NCBI GenBank assembly: GCA_017535315.1
Contig: JAFXUD010000041.1
Coordinates: 1 to 64,000 of the forward strand
Reading direction: 5' to 3'
Source: Victivallales bacterium
GTDB lineage: Bacteria > Verrucomicrobiota > Lentisphaeria > Oligosphaerales > Oligosphaeraceae
DNA length: 64,000 nucleotides
The number at the start of each line of letters is the position of its first letter. Within the stretch, counting starts at the first letter, position 1. The notes below the pieces were generated by a model. It searched no databases, had not been told where the DNA came from, and saw nothing but the letters and a program-made list of their open reading frames with translations. The position numbers were made by a program, and so were the translations under genes. Positions 1-8,134 of the stretch are shown here, piece after piece.

Positions 1-154
1 ACGGCGTCCCGTCGTCGGATGGGGGTGTGGCGACGGCGTCCCGTCGTCGGATGGGGGTGTGGCGACGGCGTCCCGTCGTCGGATGGGGGTGTGGCGACGG
101 CGTCCCGTCGTCGGATGGGGGTGTGGCGACGACGTCCCGTCGTCGAATTGGAGC
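1..154. repeat. 32-bp tandem repeat, about 4.8 copies, cut by the window edge
   Basis: Four identical 32-bp units occupy 1-128. A fifth partial, diverged unit ends near 154. Each unit holds a CGACG...CGTCG dyad, so each could form a small hairpin. The array lies upstream of the cupin gene at 208 and probably continues to the left of the window. A reading frame through it would be Arg/Gly-rich low complexity, so I do not call a protein. Confidence 0.9.
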
Positions 155-207
155 TTTATTGCTAAAGCACCGCGATAAATCAACCATAAAAACAGTAAGG
201 AAAAATC

Positions 208-558
208 ATGATTCGCAAAGCTGGTTCATACGCGACAGAGGTTCGTGAAGCCATGAAGGGCGGTCCAGGGGCCGTCACGATGGAGCACTATTTCAAGAAG
301 GACGAGTTTGGGGGCACGCACGCCCGTGTCTGCTCGAAGCTCATTATCCCGCCAGGTGCAGGCATCGGTTTCCATGAGCATGTGACGGAAGACGAAGTCT
401 ATGTTGTTCTCAAGGGACGCGGCGAAGTCAATGACAATGGCACGATTGCTGAAATCGGCCCTGGGGATTCTGTTCTTACGGGCAAAGGCGCGGGGCATTG
501 CGTGAAATGCATCGGCAATGAAACCCTTGAAATCCTTGCCCTGGTGGTCACCTACTAA
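208..558 (+). CDS. small single-domain cupin protein
   Basis: This 116-aa protein is a single cupin beta-barrel. Cupin motif 1 is visible as H56-x-H58 with E63 and a following Gly. Motif 2 has H97 and ends near N104, so all expected metal ligands are present. Small stand-alone cupins serve as sugar isomerases, dioxygenases or ligand sensors, and the sequence does not settle the substrate. The start is supported by AAGG seven bases upstream of ATG 208. It is followed 14 bp later by a NUDIX hydrolase and then asparagine synthetase, possibly one transcript. Fold confidence is high; function is unknown. Confidence 0.85.
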   Translation: MIRKAGSYATEVREAMKGGPGAVTMEHYFKKDEFGGTHARVCSKLIIPPGAGIGFHEHVTEDEVYVVLKGRGEVNDNGTIAEIGPGDSVLTGKGAGHCVKCIGNETLEILALVVTY

Positions 559-572
559 AACTGCTTTTCAGT

Positions 573-1142
573 ATGATGGAAGCGCACGTCACGAAAGCCA
601 CTCCCCTGCATAGCGGACGTTTCATTCGCCTGGAGTTGATGGAATACGAGACCGCCAGCGGCAAGAAGTGCTTCTGGGAGGCGGCTCAGCGCAATACCAG
701 CAACACGGCGGCGCTTATGGTTGCCACGCTCAAGCCAAGTGGACGAGTGCTGCTGGTGCGCCAGTTCCGTCCGCCGCTCCAAGCCTATTCGCTGGAGTTT
801 CCAGCAGGATTGGTTGATCCAGGCGAGCAGTGTGCGGCGACGGCGGTGCGCGAACTCCTGGAGGAGACGGGGTACACTGGCAAGGTCATCTGGGAGACAG
901 GAGCCTGCGCCAGTTCCCCAGGCATCACGGGCGAACTGGTCTCCATGGTGTTCATGGAGGTGGATGAAACGCTTCCCGATAATAAACTCCATAGGCAAAA
1001 TCTCCAGGACAACGAAGAGATAGAGGTGCTTGCAGTGCCTTTGTCGCAGCTTTCCGAGGTTATTTCAGCCGCCTTGAAACGTGGCGATGTGGTCTGCAGC
1101 CGCCTGGCTCTCTGGGCGGCCTCGCAAGGGGCGCGCTGGTAG
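573..1142 (+). CDS. NUDIX hydrolase, ADP-ribose pyrophosphatase type
   Basis: This 189-aa protein has a complete Nudix box from G79 to G100: G-x5-E85-x7-R93-E94-L-x-E97-E98-x-G100. It therefore should hydrolyse a nucleoside diphosphate linked to another group, with Mg2+ held by the box glutamates. The preceding segment (FRPPLQAYSLEFPAG, about 65-79) resembles the ADP-ribose/NDP-sugar pyrophosphatase subfamily, where this stretch leads into the box. Two ATG codons are adjacent (573 and 576) with no strong ribosome binding site, so the start is uncertain by one codon. It is 14 bp after the cupin gene and 18 bp before asnB, which suggests co-transcription. The substrate is an inference. Confidence 0.85.
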   Translation: MMEAHVTKATPLHSGRFIRLELMEYETASGKKCFWEAAQRNTSNTAALMVATLKPSGRVLLVRQFRPPLQAYSLEFPAGLVDPGEQCAATAVRELLEETGYTGKVIWETGACASSPGITGELVSMVFMEVDETLPDNKLHRQNLQDNEEIEVLAVPLSQLSEVISAALKRGDVVCSRLALWAASQGARW

Positions 1143-1160
1143 GTACGGTATTTATAATCC

Positions 1161-3062
1161 ATGTGCGGAATATGCGGCATATTGGCACCAGATGGTGTGG
1201 ACAACGGAAAAGGCCGCATCGGCGACATGCTTACTGCCATGTCGCACCGCGGCCCTGATGGACGCGACATTGACAATCCATCCATTGTGCCTGAAGTGCT
1301 TCTGGGGCACGTCCGTCTATCCATCATTGCCCCAGGGGCAGCTGCATCGCAACCGATGACGGACGAGGGATCTGGCAATGTCATCACCTTCAATGGGGAA
1401 ATCTACAACTATCGCGAACTCCGTGAGGAGTTGAAGGGGCACGGTTGCCAGTTCCGAACGCAATCGGATACGGAGGTGCTTCTGAAGGCGTATGAGCATT
1501 GGGGGAGAGGGTGCCTTGTGCACCTGAACGGCATCTATGCCTTTGCCATCTGGGATTCTCGGAATGATGAGCTTTTTGCCGCACGGGATCCGCTGGGGGT
1601 AAAGCCCTTCTACTACGCATGGGGGAAGAAGTGTTTTGTCTTTGCCTCGGAGGTGCGTGCGCTTCTTGCTTCAGGACTGGTCGAACGGAGAGTTTCCCAC
1701 GACGGCCTTGATTCACTTCTGGCGTATGGCTCCGTGCAGGAGCCGTTCACGTTAGTGGAAGGAGTGCGCTCCCTGCCAGCGGGGGCGATGATTTGCCTCT
1801 CCAGAGATTTTCATTTGGAGGTGAAGGAAAGCAGCCTTGTTTCACCAGAACACGGGGCATTGCCTGAAGGGGAGATTCAGGAGCGCGTCTCGACTGCGCT
1901 GTCAGAGGCTGTGCGTCGGCAACTTCTCTCCGACGTTCCGCTTGGCGTTTTCCTGAGTGGCGGCATTGACAGTGCCGCCATCGCCACGCTGGCAGCACGG
2001 CAGAAAAGCAATTTGAGTGCCTTTACCGTTGTTTTCGACGAGCCAGACCTGGACGAGCGAGAGAGGGCGCGTAGTATGGCGAACCGTCTGGGGCTGGAGC
2101 ATCACGAACTGGAGTTGACCAGCGCGGAGATACGCGAGAACGCCATGCGCGCGCTGGATGCGCAGGATCAGCCGAGCATTGATGGTCTGAACACCTGGTT
2201 TGTCTCCAAACTGGTGCGGGATGCTGGCATCAAGGTCGCTCTTTCAGGGCTGGGAGGGGACGAGTTGTTTGCTGGCTATGGCGGTTTCTATAGGCCAAGG
2301 CGGCTGATGCGTTTGGCCTTTTTTATGCGGTTCATGCCTGCCTTCATGCGTAGGCTGTTGCAGGACAATGCGAAATCGGAAGCGGTTCAGAAACTGGCGT
2401 GGGCAGTTGATTTTCCGATTTCCCCTTATTTCCTGACGCGTCAGATCATGGGAGCGCGTATGCGCACTTGGCTTGAAGAGGGAGTGCGCTATCAGAAGTT
2501 TGTTTCTCCTTTTCCCCCACGGAATCCTTTCAATGGCTTTCCCTCGTGGATGCAGGAGAGTTTTCAGCCCCTTTGCCATCCTATTGAGACAGGGCAGGGG
2601 GGGGAAAATGATCTCATCAACTCCATATCCTATTGGGAGTTATCGACCTACATGCGCTCTACACTTCTCCGCGACGCGGACTGCATGGGCATGGCGCACG
2701 GTCTTGAAATCCGCGTGCCGCTTATTGACAGGGAACTTGTGGAGCTGCTCTTCAGGGTGCCAGGGATATTAAAACTGTCGCCTAAACTGCATAAGCCGTT
2801 GCTTGTCAACGGGGCTGGTCTGGATGTCAAAGAGGCGATGGCTCCCAAACGCGGCTTCAATATGCCAATCCAGCGCATCATGCAGGAGGTTTGTGCGGCA
2901 GAGGCAAAGGAACTTTTCCTTGCCAGCTCTAGCGATTGTTTTTCATCGCGCGCGCTTCAGGAGATTTGGACGCTTTATGCCAACGGTAGAATCGCCTGGC
3001 AAAGAATTTGGTGTATCTACGTTGCATTACGCTGGCTTGGAAAGATTTTAGAGCTTTCTTGA
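1161..3062 (+). CDS. asnB: asparagine synthetase, glutamine-hydrolysing
   Basis: This 633-aa protein begins MCGICGI, so the catalytic Cys2 of a class II glutamine amidotransferase is exposed after Met removal. The N-terminal half (about 1-230) hydrolyses glutamine. The C-terminal half has the ATP-pyrophosphatase loop SGGIDS from S266 and the downstream GLGGDELFAGY stretch typical of asparagine synthetases. It would make asparagine from aspartate, ATP and glutamine. Length fits the 600-650-aa bacterial class, whose members also occur in polysaccharide clusters where they amidate sugars or peptides. The neighbouring genes do not force that reading. The next gene starts 158 bp downstream behind its own promoter. 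Confidence 0.9.
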   Translation: MCGICGILAPDGVDNGKGRIGDMLTAMSHRGPDGRDIDNPSIVPEVLLGHVRLSIIAPGAAASQPMTDEGSGNVITFNGEIYNYRELREELKGHGCQFRTQSDTEVLLKAYEHWGRGCLVHLNGIYAFAIWDSRNDELFAARDPLGVKPFYYAWGKKCFVFASEVRALLASGLVERRVSHDGLDSLLAYGSVQEPFTLVEGVRSLPAGAMICLSRDFHLEVKESSLVSPEHGALPEGEIQERVSTALSEAVRRQLLSDVPLGVFLSGGIDSAAIATLAARQKSNLSAFTVVFDEPDLDERERARSMANRLGLEHHELELTSAEIRENAMRALDAQDQPSIDGLNTWFVSKLVRDAGIKVALSGLGGDELFAGYGGFYRPRRLMRLAFFMRFMPAFMRRLLQDNAKSEAVQKLAWAVDFPISPYFLTRQIMGARMRTWLEEGVRYQKFVSPFPPRNPFNGFPSWMQESFQPLCHPIETGQGGENDLINSISYWELSTYMRSTLLRDADCMGMAHGLEIRVPLIDRELVELLFRVPGILKLSPKLHKPLLVNGAGLDVKEAMAPKRGFNMPIQRIMQEVCAAEAKELFLASSSDCFSSRALQEIWTLYANGRIAWQRIWCIYVALRWLGKILELS

Positions 3063-3123
3063 GTTTTCTACACTCATGAGGAACAGAGTGTTTCTAAAAA
3101 ACTTGTTTGTCATAGGTAAAACC

Positions 3124-3163
3124 TGCAAATGCATTTGCATTTTTCCTGAATTGTATATATATT
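3124..3163 (+). promoter_or_regulatory. sigma-70-like promoter overlapped by a 16-bp perfect palindrome
   Basis: TTGCAT (3135-3140), a 17-bp spacer and TATATT (3158-3163) make a plausible housekeeping promoter for rpoZ at 3221. The perfect palindrome TGCAAATGCATTTGCA (3124-3139) covers most of the -35 hexamer, a usual position for a repressor operator. Both are read directly from sequence; a bound regulator is an inference. Confidence 0.5.
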
Positions 3164-3220
3164 AGTAGTTTGAATATTTTTGTTTCCATGAGGCGGTTTC
3201 AAGCAAAGTGAGGCAAGCTT

Positions 3221-3433
3221 ATGAATGAAGAATATCTGGCAAAAGCCAGGCAGAAGGTATCGGACGTGCGGATGTTCATCGTCGGCGTCTCCCGCCGTGC
3301 CAGCGAATTGGCAAAGGGGGCACGTCCCCTGATCAGACTTATTCCAGGCGAGGAAAACGACTGGCTGGATATTGCTCTGCAGGAAGTCGCCGAGGGGAAG
3401 GTCGTCATCACTCCTGGAACCTCCAAAAAGTGA
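3221..3433 (+). CDS. rpoZ: RNA polymerase omega subunit
   Basis: This 70-aa protein matches the omega subunit: a short N-terminal helix, the VSRRASEL segment for the conserved helix that grips the beta-prime subunit, then NDWLDIALQEVAEGKV, close to the family's ALREIAEGKI ending. Omega helps assemble and stabilise RNA polymerase. GTGAGG lies six bases before ATG 3221. The gene sits 69 bp upstream of adk, at the head of a block that also encodes rpoA, which fits an RNA-polymerase/translation cluster. The protein is short and lacks the acidic C-terminal tail seen in some species, so the call rests on the conserved core. Confidence 0.8.
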   Translation: MNEEYLAKARQKVSDVRMFIVGVSRRASELAKGARPLIRLIPGEENDWLDIALQEVAEGKVVITPGTSKK

Positions 3434-3502
3434 AAACAGGTCTGGCATTTGCCGATCATTTCAACTCGATAATTTTTCATTATTAACGTTAAGGATACAA
3501 AC

Positions 3503-4165
3503 ATGGCTGACGCATACATTTTCATCGGACCACCTGGAGCTGGAAAAGGTACACTGGGTGACATCTTCTGCGAAAAGACGGGCGTGATTCACGTCTCCAC
3601 GGGACAACTCCTTCGCGACGAGATGGCGGCTGGCTCTGATTTGGGAAAGCAGGTCAAGGACATCATCGCTGCAGGCAAGCTGGTCTCCGATGACATCGTT
3701 GCCGCTATGGTCAAAAACAGGCTTGCCAAGGCCGACATCAAGGCACATGGCTGTCTTCTGGACGGTTTCCCGCGCACCGTGCCGCAGGCCGAAACCCTCG
3801 AGAAAATCCTGGCCGACGGCGGCGACCGCATGGCGGCTGTGGTGCTCATCGAGGCTGACCGCAAGATGCTGATGGGGCGTTTGACCTCCCGTCGCATGTG
3901 CTCTAACAAGGAATGCGGCGCCATCTATAACGTCATCTCCCAGCCCCCGAAAAAAGAGGGCGTCTGCGACAAATGCGGCGCACCGCTTTACCAGCGTTCC
4001 GATGACACGGAGGCCACCGCCATCGACCGCCTCAAGGTCTATGAGGAGCAGACGGCTCCCCTGGTCGATTTCTATGCATCCAGAGGGCAGCTGGTGAAAA
4101 TCACCAGTGAAGACGCCCCCGCCGAGGAAAACTACAAGGCACTGGCAAAGGTTTTGGGGAAATAG
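3503..4165 (+). CDS. adk: adenylate kinase
   Basis: This 220-aa enzyme interconverts ATP + AMP and 2 ADP. The P-loop GPPGAGKGT is at residues 9-17 and the AMP-site motif DGFPRT at 87-92. The long LID domain carries four cysteines (C133, C138, C155, C158) in a Cys4 zinc-binding pattern, as in many Gram-positive and some other bacterial adenylate kinases. Length is normal for the long-LID form. AAGGA precedes the ATG at usual spacing. In many bacteria adk lies between secY and map; here map and infA follow but secY is not next to it. Confidence 0.96.
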   Translation: MADAYIFIGPPGAGKGTLGDIFCEKTGVIHVSTGQLLRDEMAAGSDLGKQVKDIIAAGKLVSDDIVAAMVKNRLAKADIKAHGCLLDGFPRTVPQAETLEKILADGGDRMAAVVLIEADRKMLMGRLTSRRMCSNKECGAIYNVISQPPKKEGVCDKCGAPLYQRSDDTEATAIDRLKVYEEQTAPLVDFYASRGQLVKITSEDAPAEENYKALAKVLGK

Positions 4166-4192
4166 CCCTGCGTCCCCTTGGGCGCGTAGATT

Positions 4193-4996
4193 ATGGTATT
4201 TGGTAGAATTAACATATACAGTGGCAAAGACCTGGACGGCATACGCCTTGCCGCGTATGCATCCGCCCAGGTGCTGGACCGAGTGGCAAATGCCGTCGTG
4301 CCAGGAATGACGACGGCGGAAATCGACATGCTGGCAGCGGAGTTCATCAAGGACACTGGCGGCAAGAGCTGCTTCCTTGGCTACCACGGCTATCCTGCCC
4401 ATATCTGCATCAGTATCAACAACGAGGTGGTGCATGGTATCGGCAGCCCCACGCGCATCGTCCAGCCAGGAGATCTGGTCAGCTTGGACGTCGGGGTGAC
4501 CGTTGGCGGATACTGCGGCGACAACGCTCGGACCGTCTGCGCTGGCCCCTTCTGCAGTGAACTGGGGCAACGGCTCATGGATACCACAAAAGCGGCCCTG
4601 GATGCTGGCATTGAACAGGCCGTCGAGGGAAACACCATCAACGACATCGGCCTTGCCATTGAGCAGGTTGTGCATCATGCGGGCTTCGAGGTTGTTCGTG
4701 ACATGGTCGGCCATGGCTGCGGGAAGAACATGCATGAGCCGCCCGAGGTGCCGAACTATTTCATCAGGGGGCGTTCCCCTGTCCTCAAGGAGGGCATGGT
4801 TCTCGCCATTGAGCCCATGGTCAATGCAGGGACCTGGAGAATTACCATCGACCGCAAGGATGGCTGGACTGTCCGTACAGCCGATGCCTCCCTTTCAGCG
4901 CATTTTGAAAACCAAATACTTGTAACCAAAGACAAACCGGAGATTCTTACGTGCCTAAACAATCCAAAGACAACATTACTCTTAAAGGAACGGTAA
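4193..4996 (+). CDS. map: methionine aminopeptidase type I, overlapping infA
   Basis: This 267-aa enzyme removes initiator methionine from nascent proteins. All five dinuclear metal ligands of the pita-bread fold are seen: D99, D110, H174, E207 and E239, plus the catalytic-site His of EVVHG (H81). It starts 27 bp after adk. Its last 15 codons run into infA, giving a 46-bp overlap in a different frame. Family members usually end soon after the ILVT strand, so the roughly 15 extra residues are probably unstructured and the overlap a compaction or coupling feature. No SecY gene accompanies it. Confidence 0.95.
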   Translation: MVFGRINIYSGKDLDGIRLAAYASAQVLDRVANAVVPGMTTAEIDMLAAEFIKDTGGKSCFLGYHGYPAHICISINNEVVHGIGSPTRIVQPGDLVSLDVGVTVGGYCGDNARTVCAGPFCSELGQRLMDTTKAALDAGIEQAVEGNTINDIGLAIEQVVHHAGFEVVRDMVGHGCGKNMHEPPEVPNYFIRGRSPVLKEGMVLAIEPMVNAGTWRITIDRKDGWTVRTADASLSAHFENQILVTKDKPEILTCLNNPKTTLLLKER

Positions 4997-5175
4997 AAGA
5001 ACTGCTTCCCAACACCGAGTTCATCGTGACGCTTGAAAACGGACACGATATCCGTGCCTATATCAGCGGCAGGATGCGCATGCACTACATCCGTATCCTG
5101 CCAGGCGACCAGGTCACTGTCGAAATCTCGGCTTATGACCTGACGCGCGGACGCATCAACTACAGGCAGAAATAG
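4951..5175 (+). CDS. infA: translation initiation factor IF-1, GTG start
   Basis: This 74-aa protein is the S1/OB-fold initiation factor that sits in the ribosomal A site with IF-2 and IF-3. The family core is clear: [19 protein letters not shown], then a [10 protein letters not shown]-like strand ([10 protein letters not shown]), ending RGRINYRQK, close to the usual RGRITYR. The start is GTG 4951 with GGAG (4939-4942) inside the end of map, so its translation begins within the upstream gene and may be coupled to it. About 640 bp without a recognised gene follow before rpmJ, which is unusual because infA and rpmJ are normally almost adjacent. Confidence 0.95.
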   Translation: MPKQSKDNITLKGTVKELLPNTEFIVTLENGHDIRAYISGRMRMHYIRILPGDQVTVEISAYDLTRGRINYRQK

Positions 5176-5818
5176 AGCCGCCACCGTCTGGCTCAAGGAG
5201 CTGGACGGAGACAGACGATGCCTGAAGAGGTAATTCCATACCAAATTGATATGAGTCGCGTAGCGGCGGCAAGAGCATAGCCGTGGGTGGAGCGAGCACC
5301 TTTGGCGCGAGCGAAACCCACGGGCAGGCGATACCCCCAGTTTCTTTGCGTCCTGCCGCGTAGCGTAGCGGAGCGGCAGGACGCAGAAAGGCCAATGAGC
5401 ATTATCAATCGGTGAGGGATTGCCTGAAGAGTGCGTTTCAGCAACAAAAAAAGCGCGACCGTATTTGCAAAACAAACAAATAGGAGTATATTATATACTC
5501 CATTTTTGTCTATTAGCCATTATTGTGTCTGCAAAAATGGCGAATAGATGAAGGCCATGACAGTACTGGAGGAGTTGACCAGTAGGGATGGCCGAGAACT
5601 CTTTGACTATTCCACCCTTTTCGGCGGTCTCACCCTGAACCGCAGGAAAGTTGTCAAAGAAAGCCGTGGGTGCCAAACACCCTCGGCATGGGCAACGAGA
5701 TTCAGGGAATGCGTGCGCTGCGAAAGCAGTTCCGCATCGCAAGGGAGCTGGCCAGGCTAAGCAAGATTATTCTGGCGGGCGACCCCGTTAACATTGCAAA
5801 CAATTGGAATGTGAAACA
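5176..5818. other. 643-bp insertion-like spacer between infA and rpmJ
   Basis: This stretch holds a palindromic dispersed repeat (5277-5395), a perfect dyad GGAGTATA-TTA-TATACTCC (5483-5501), a second dyad CCATTTTTG...CAAAAATGG (about 5500-5540) and a short ORF relic (5548-5822). I see no further gene. The dyads immediately upstream of the ORF relic could be terminator-, operator- or element-end-like; none has a clear T-tract. In most bacteria this interval is only tens of bases, so the spacer looks like an insertion into the ribosomal block. Confidence 0.6.
5277..5395. repeat. palindromic dispersed repeat (REP-like), copy 1
   Basis: This element contains two nested dyads: CCGTGGGT...ACCCACGG, and a perfect 13-bp stem of TGCGTCCTGCCGC (5347-5359) with its complement (5373-5385). 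A 27-28-bp core starting AGCGAAACCCACGGGC (from 5310) is identical in a second element at 13069-13179. Left and right flanks are also related. No coding capacity is visible. Confidence 0.8.
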
Positions 5819-5822
5819 ATGA
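5548..5822 (+). pseudogene. short ORF pair, possible frameshifted gene relic
   Basis: A frame opening at ATG 5548 gives a plausible acidic/hydrophobic start (MKAMTVLEELTSRDGRELF) but degenerates after about 42 residues. A second frame opening at ATG 5688 encodes LRKQFRIARELARLSKII followed by [12 protein letters not shown], ends at 5822 and overlaps the rpmJ start by 4 bp. Joined by one frameshift near 5675 they would give about 90 residues. I do not recognise the family. It may be a decayed insertion or two unrelated small ORFs, so confidence is low. Confidence 0.3.
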
Positions 5823-5932
5823 AAGTCAGAGCTTCAGTAAAGAGAATGTGCAACAACTGCCGCATCGTGAAGCGCGCAGGTGTCATCAGGGTTATCTGCA
5901 AGAACAAGCGCCACAAACAGCGCCAGGGCTGA
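5819..5932 (+). CDS. rpmJ: 50S ribosomal protein L36
   Basis: This 37-aa protein is the smallest large-subunit ribosomal protein. It begins [11 protein letters not shown] and has the L36 zinc ribbon C11-x2-C14-x12-C27-x4-H32, so this is the zinc-binding (C+) form. It ends KRHKQRQG, as is typical. The start codon at 5819 overlaps the stop of the preceding ORF relic by four bases. It is followed 111 bp later by rpsM, as in most bacteria. Recognition is secure despite the small size because both the zinc ligands and the basic tail match. Confidence 0.95.
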   Translation: MKVRASVKRMCNNCRIVKRAGVIRVICKNKRHKQRQG

Positions 5933-6043
5933 GCAGGTTTCCTTGACTTGTTTTCTCACCAGTTTAACGATTAACAAGATGCCTGCAATGCACCCCTCTG
6001 CGAAGGAGTGGTGCACGACGGTAAATTAGCTAGGAACAGTAAA

Positions 6044-6460
6044 ATGCCCAAACTCCTCGGTATTGACATCCCGAACAACAAACACATCAACGTCTCCCTG
6101 ACATACCTCTACGGTATCGGCCCCGCGACCGCAGACAAAATCTGCGCCATGGCTGGCATCGACCCGATGCTCAAGGCTGGCGATTTGACTGACGCCAACA
6201 TTACGGCCATTCTGCAGATTCTGCAGGAACACTATATGGTTGAAGGTGACTTGCGCCGTCAGATTGCCCAGAACATCCGCCGCCTGACCGCCATCAACTG
6301 CTATCGTGGAATCCGCCATAAACGCAATCTTCCTGTTCGTGGACAGCGCACCAAAACCAATGCGCGTACCCGCAAAGGAACCAAAAAGACCGTCGGCGCA
6401 ATCCGTGACAGGTCCGAACGTAAGCAGGCCAACACCAACGCGGCTGCGAAGCAGGCGTAA
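6044..6460 (+). CDS. rpsM: 30S ribosomal protein S13
   Basis: This 138-aa protein binds the head of the small subunit and contacts P-site tRNA. It begins PKLLGIDIPNNKHI, has the helix-hairpin-helix TYLYGIGPATADKIC, then CYRGIRHKRNLPVRGQRT with the conserved basic tail. The frame is open upstream to 6008, but ATG 6044 is chosen because homology starts there and AGGAA precedes it. The C-terminus has an extra Ala/Asn-rich tail of about 15 residues. It is followed by rpsK. Confidence 0.96.
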   Translation: MPKLLGIDIPNNKHINVSLTYLYGIGPATADKICAMAGIDPMLKAGDLTDANITAILQILQEHYMVEGDLRRQIAQNIRRLTAINCYRGIRHKRNLPVRGQRTKTNARTRKGTKKTVGAIRDRSERKQANTNAAAKQA

Positions 6461-6557
6461 CAGCCAGGCCGCATAGGGTATCTGCAGGGCGCCCTTGCGC
6501 TATGCGGATATTGTGGAAAACAAAACAACCAATTCCCATCAGAGAGACTATAATCAA

Positions 6558-7001
6558 ATGGCAGATGAAACCACAGAAGTAAAGACCACCGAGACACCTG
6601 CGGAAGCAGCGCCAGTGGCGGATGTGAAGCGCAAAGCCAAGGGAGGACGCCTCGTCCTTGCTGGCATTGTTCACGTGGATTCAACTTTTAACAACACACG
6701 CGTCGCTATCAGTGACCAGAACGGAAACATTCTAAGCTGGTCAACGGGTGGCAAGCTCGGCTACAAGGGCTCGCGCAAAAGCACGGCTTTCGTGGCGCAG
6801 CTCATTGCAACAGACGCGGCGAAGAAGGCGATGGCCACATACGGGCTGAAGGAAGTCGAAGTCCGCATCAAGGGACCAGGCGCAGGCCGTGAATCGGCTG
6901 TCCGCGGCATTGCTGCCGCTGGACTGGAAATCACCGTCCTCAAAGATGTCACCCCGTTGCCCCACAACGGTTGCCGCCCGCCCAAACGCCGCAGAGTCTG
7001 A
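6558..7001 (+). CDS. rpsK: 30S ribosomal protein S11
   Basis: This 147-aa protein forms part of the platform of the small subunit near the mRNA exit. The core [19 protein letters not shown] and the ending [17 protein letters not shown] are typical of S11. An acidic/Ala-rich N-terminal extension (about 1-33) precedes the core. The frame is open to 6495 but ATG 6558, with AGAGAG upstream, fits better. rpsD, which usually follows rpsK in many phyla, is absent here and rpoA comes directly 66 bp later. Confidence 0.96.
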   Translation: MADETTEVKTTETPAEAAPVADVKRKAKGGRLVLAGIVHVDSTFNNTRVAISDQNGNILSWSTGGKLGYKGSRKSTAFVAQLIATDAAKKAMATYGLKEVEVRIKGPGAGRESAVRGIAAAGLEITVLKDVTPLPHNGCRPPKRRRV

Positions 7002-7067
7002 TGACTTCATAATGCTTTCTCGAATCCGTGCACTTTAAGCGCCTTTGAGCAGCCAAGGAGGTTATCA

Positions 7068-8129
7068 ATGAATGAGAAAAAAGGGTTTGAATGCCCCAAA
7101 GAAATTAAAGTAGTCGAGCAGACGCCCACATACGTCCGCATCAAGGCGGAGCCTTGGGAAAATGGCTATGGACATACAGTTGGCAATGCCATGCGCCGTG
7201 TCCTGCTTTCCTCGATGGAAGGCGTTGCGGTGACCAGTATCAAGATTGACGGTGTTTCACACGAATTCAGCTCCATTCCTGGAGTCATGGAAGACGTGAT
7301 GAAAATCGTCCTGAACGTCAAAAAACTGAAATTCAACTGCCAGGGAAGTCTCCCGATGACTTTGGAGTTGAAGGCCGATGAAGCTGGTGTTGTCACGGCG
7401 GCGAATATCCGTGAGGACGCGTTTGTTGACGTCATCAACAAAGACCAGGTCATCTGCACACTTGACAGGGATATGGACTTCCGCATGGAGTTGGTCATTG
7501 ACCGCGGTCGCGGATACAGGCCATCCGAAGAGAACAAGAGTTCCGACCAGGTTATCGGAACTATTCCCGTCGATAGCCTTTTCAGTCCCGTCGAGCGCGT
7601 CCGCTACGATGTGCAGGACTGCCGCGTCGGCCAGCATACCGACTATGACAGCCTGGAAATGGAGATTTGGACAGATGGGCGGATCCTGCCGCTTGAAGCC
7701 GTCAACAAGGCGGCTGAAATATTGCGGAGCATGTTCTCCGTCTTCCTGGTGCCAGATGCGGGCAGCGAGAACCAGCAGTTGCCGCCTTCCGCAGGGCTGA
7801 ACGAGGAGGAAAAGGAACTTCTGGAGAAGCTGAAACTGGAGGTTTCCACGCTGGAACTCTCCGTCAGGGCTGTCAATTGCCTGGAGTCCCAAAACATCAA
7901 GTATCTCGGCGGGCTGGTTGAGAAGTCTGAAAACCAGATGCTCAAATTCAAGAATTTCGGTCGCAAGTCCCTGTCTGAAATCAAAGAGAAGCTGCAGGCA
8001 ATGGGCTTGAGCCTTGAAATGAATCTGAGCGACAATCTGAAGGATGAGCTGCAACGCTTTATCTCAGAGAACGAAGTCGAAAAAGAACAAGCCGGGAAGA
8101 CCGACAAAGAACAGAGCAACGAGGAATAA
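7068..8129 (+). CDS. rpoA: RNA polymerase alpha subunit
   Basis: This 353-aa protein dimerises to nucleate RNA polymerase assembly and contacts promoter DNA and activators. The N-terminal assembly domain has ENGYGHTVGNAMRRVLLSS (about 28-46). After a flexible linker near 250 the C-terminal domain shows LELSVRAVNCLESQNI and GRKSLSEIKEKL, the two helix-hairpin-helix segments that bind UP elements. It ends with a charged Glu/Lys/Gln tail beyond the usual end. AAGGAGG is placed ideally before ATG 7068. It is 5 bp upstream of rplQ, as is nearly universal. Confidence 0.97.
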   Translation: MNEKKGFECPKEIKVVEQTPTYVRIKAEPWENGYGHTVGNAMRRVLLSSMEGVAVTSIKIDGVSHEFSSIPGVMEDVMKIVLNVKKLKFNCQGSLPMTLELKADEAGVVTAANIREDAFVDVINKDQVICTLDRDMDFRMELVIDRGRGYRPSEENKSSDQVIGTIPVDSLFSPVERVRYDVQDCRVGQHTDYDSLEMEIWTDGRILPLEAVNKAAEILRSMFSVFLVPDAGSENQQLPPSAGLNEEEKELLEKLKLEVSTLELSVRAVNCLESQNIKYLGGLVEKSENQMLKFKNFGRKSLSEIKEKLQAMGLSLEMNLSDNLKDELQRFISENEVEKEQAGKTDKEQSNEE

Positions 8130-8134
8130 GATAA

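Noticed and set aside
27-248. 73-codon ORF through the 32-bp tandem repeat
   Set aside because: Low-complexity Arg/Gly repeat translation that runs into the cupin gene in another frame; no ribosome binding site.
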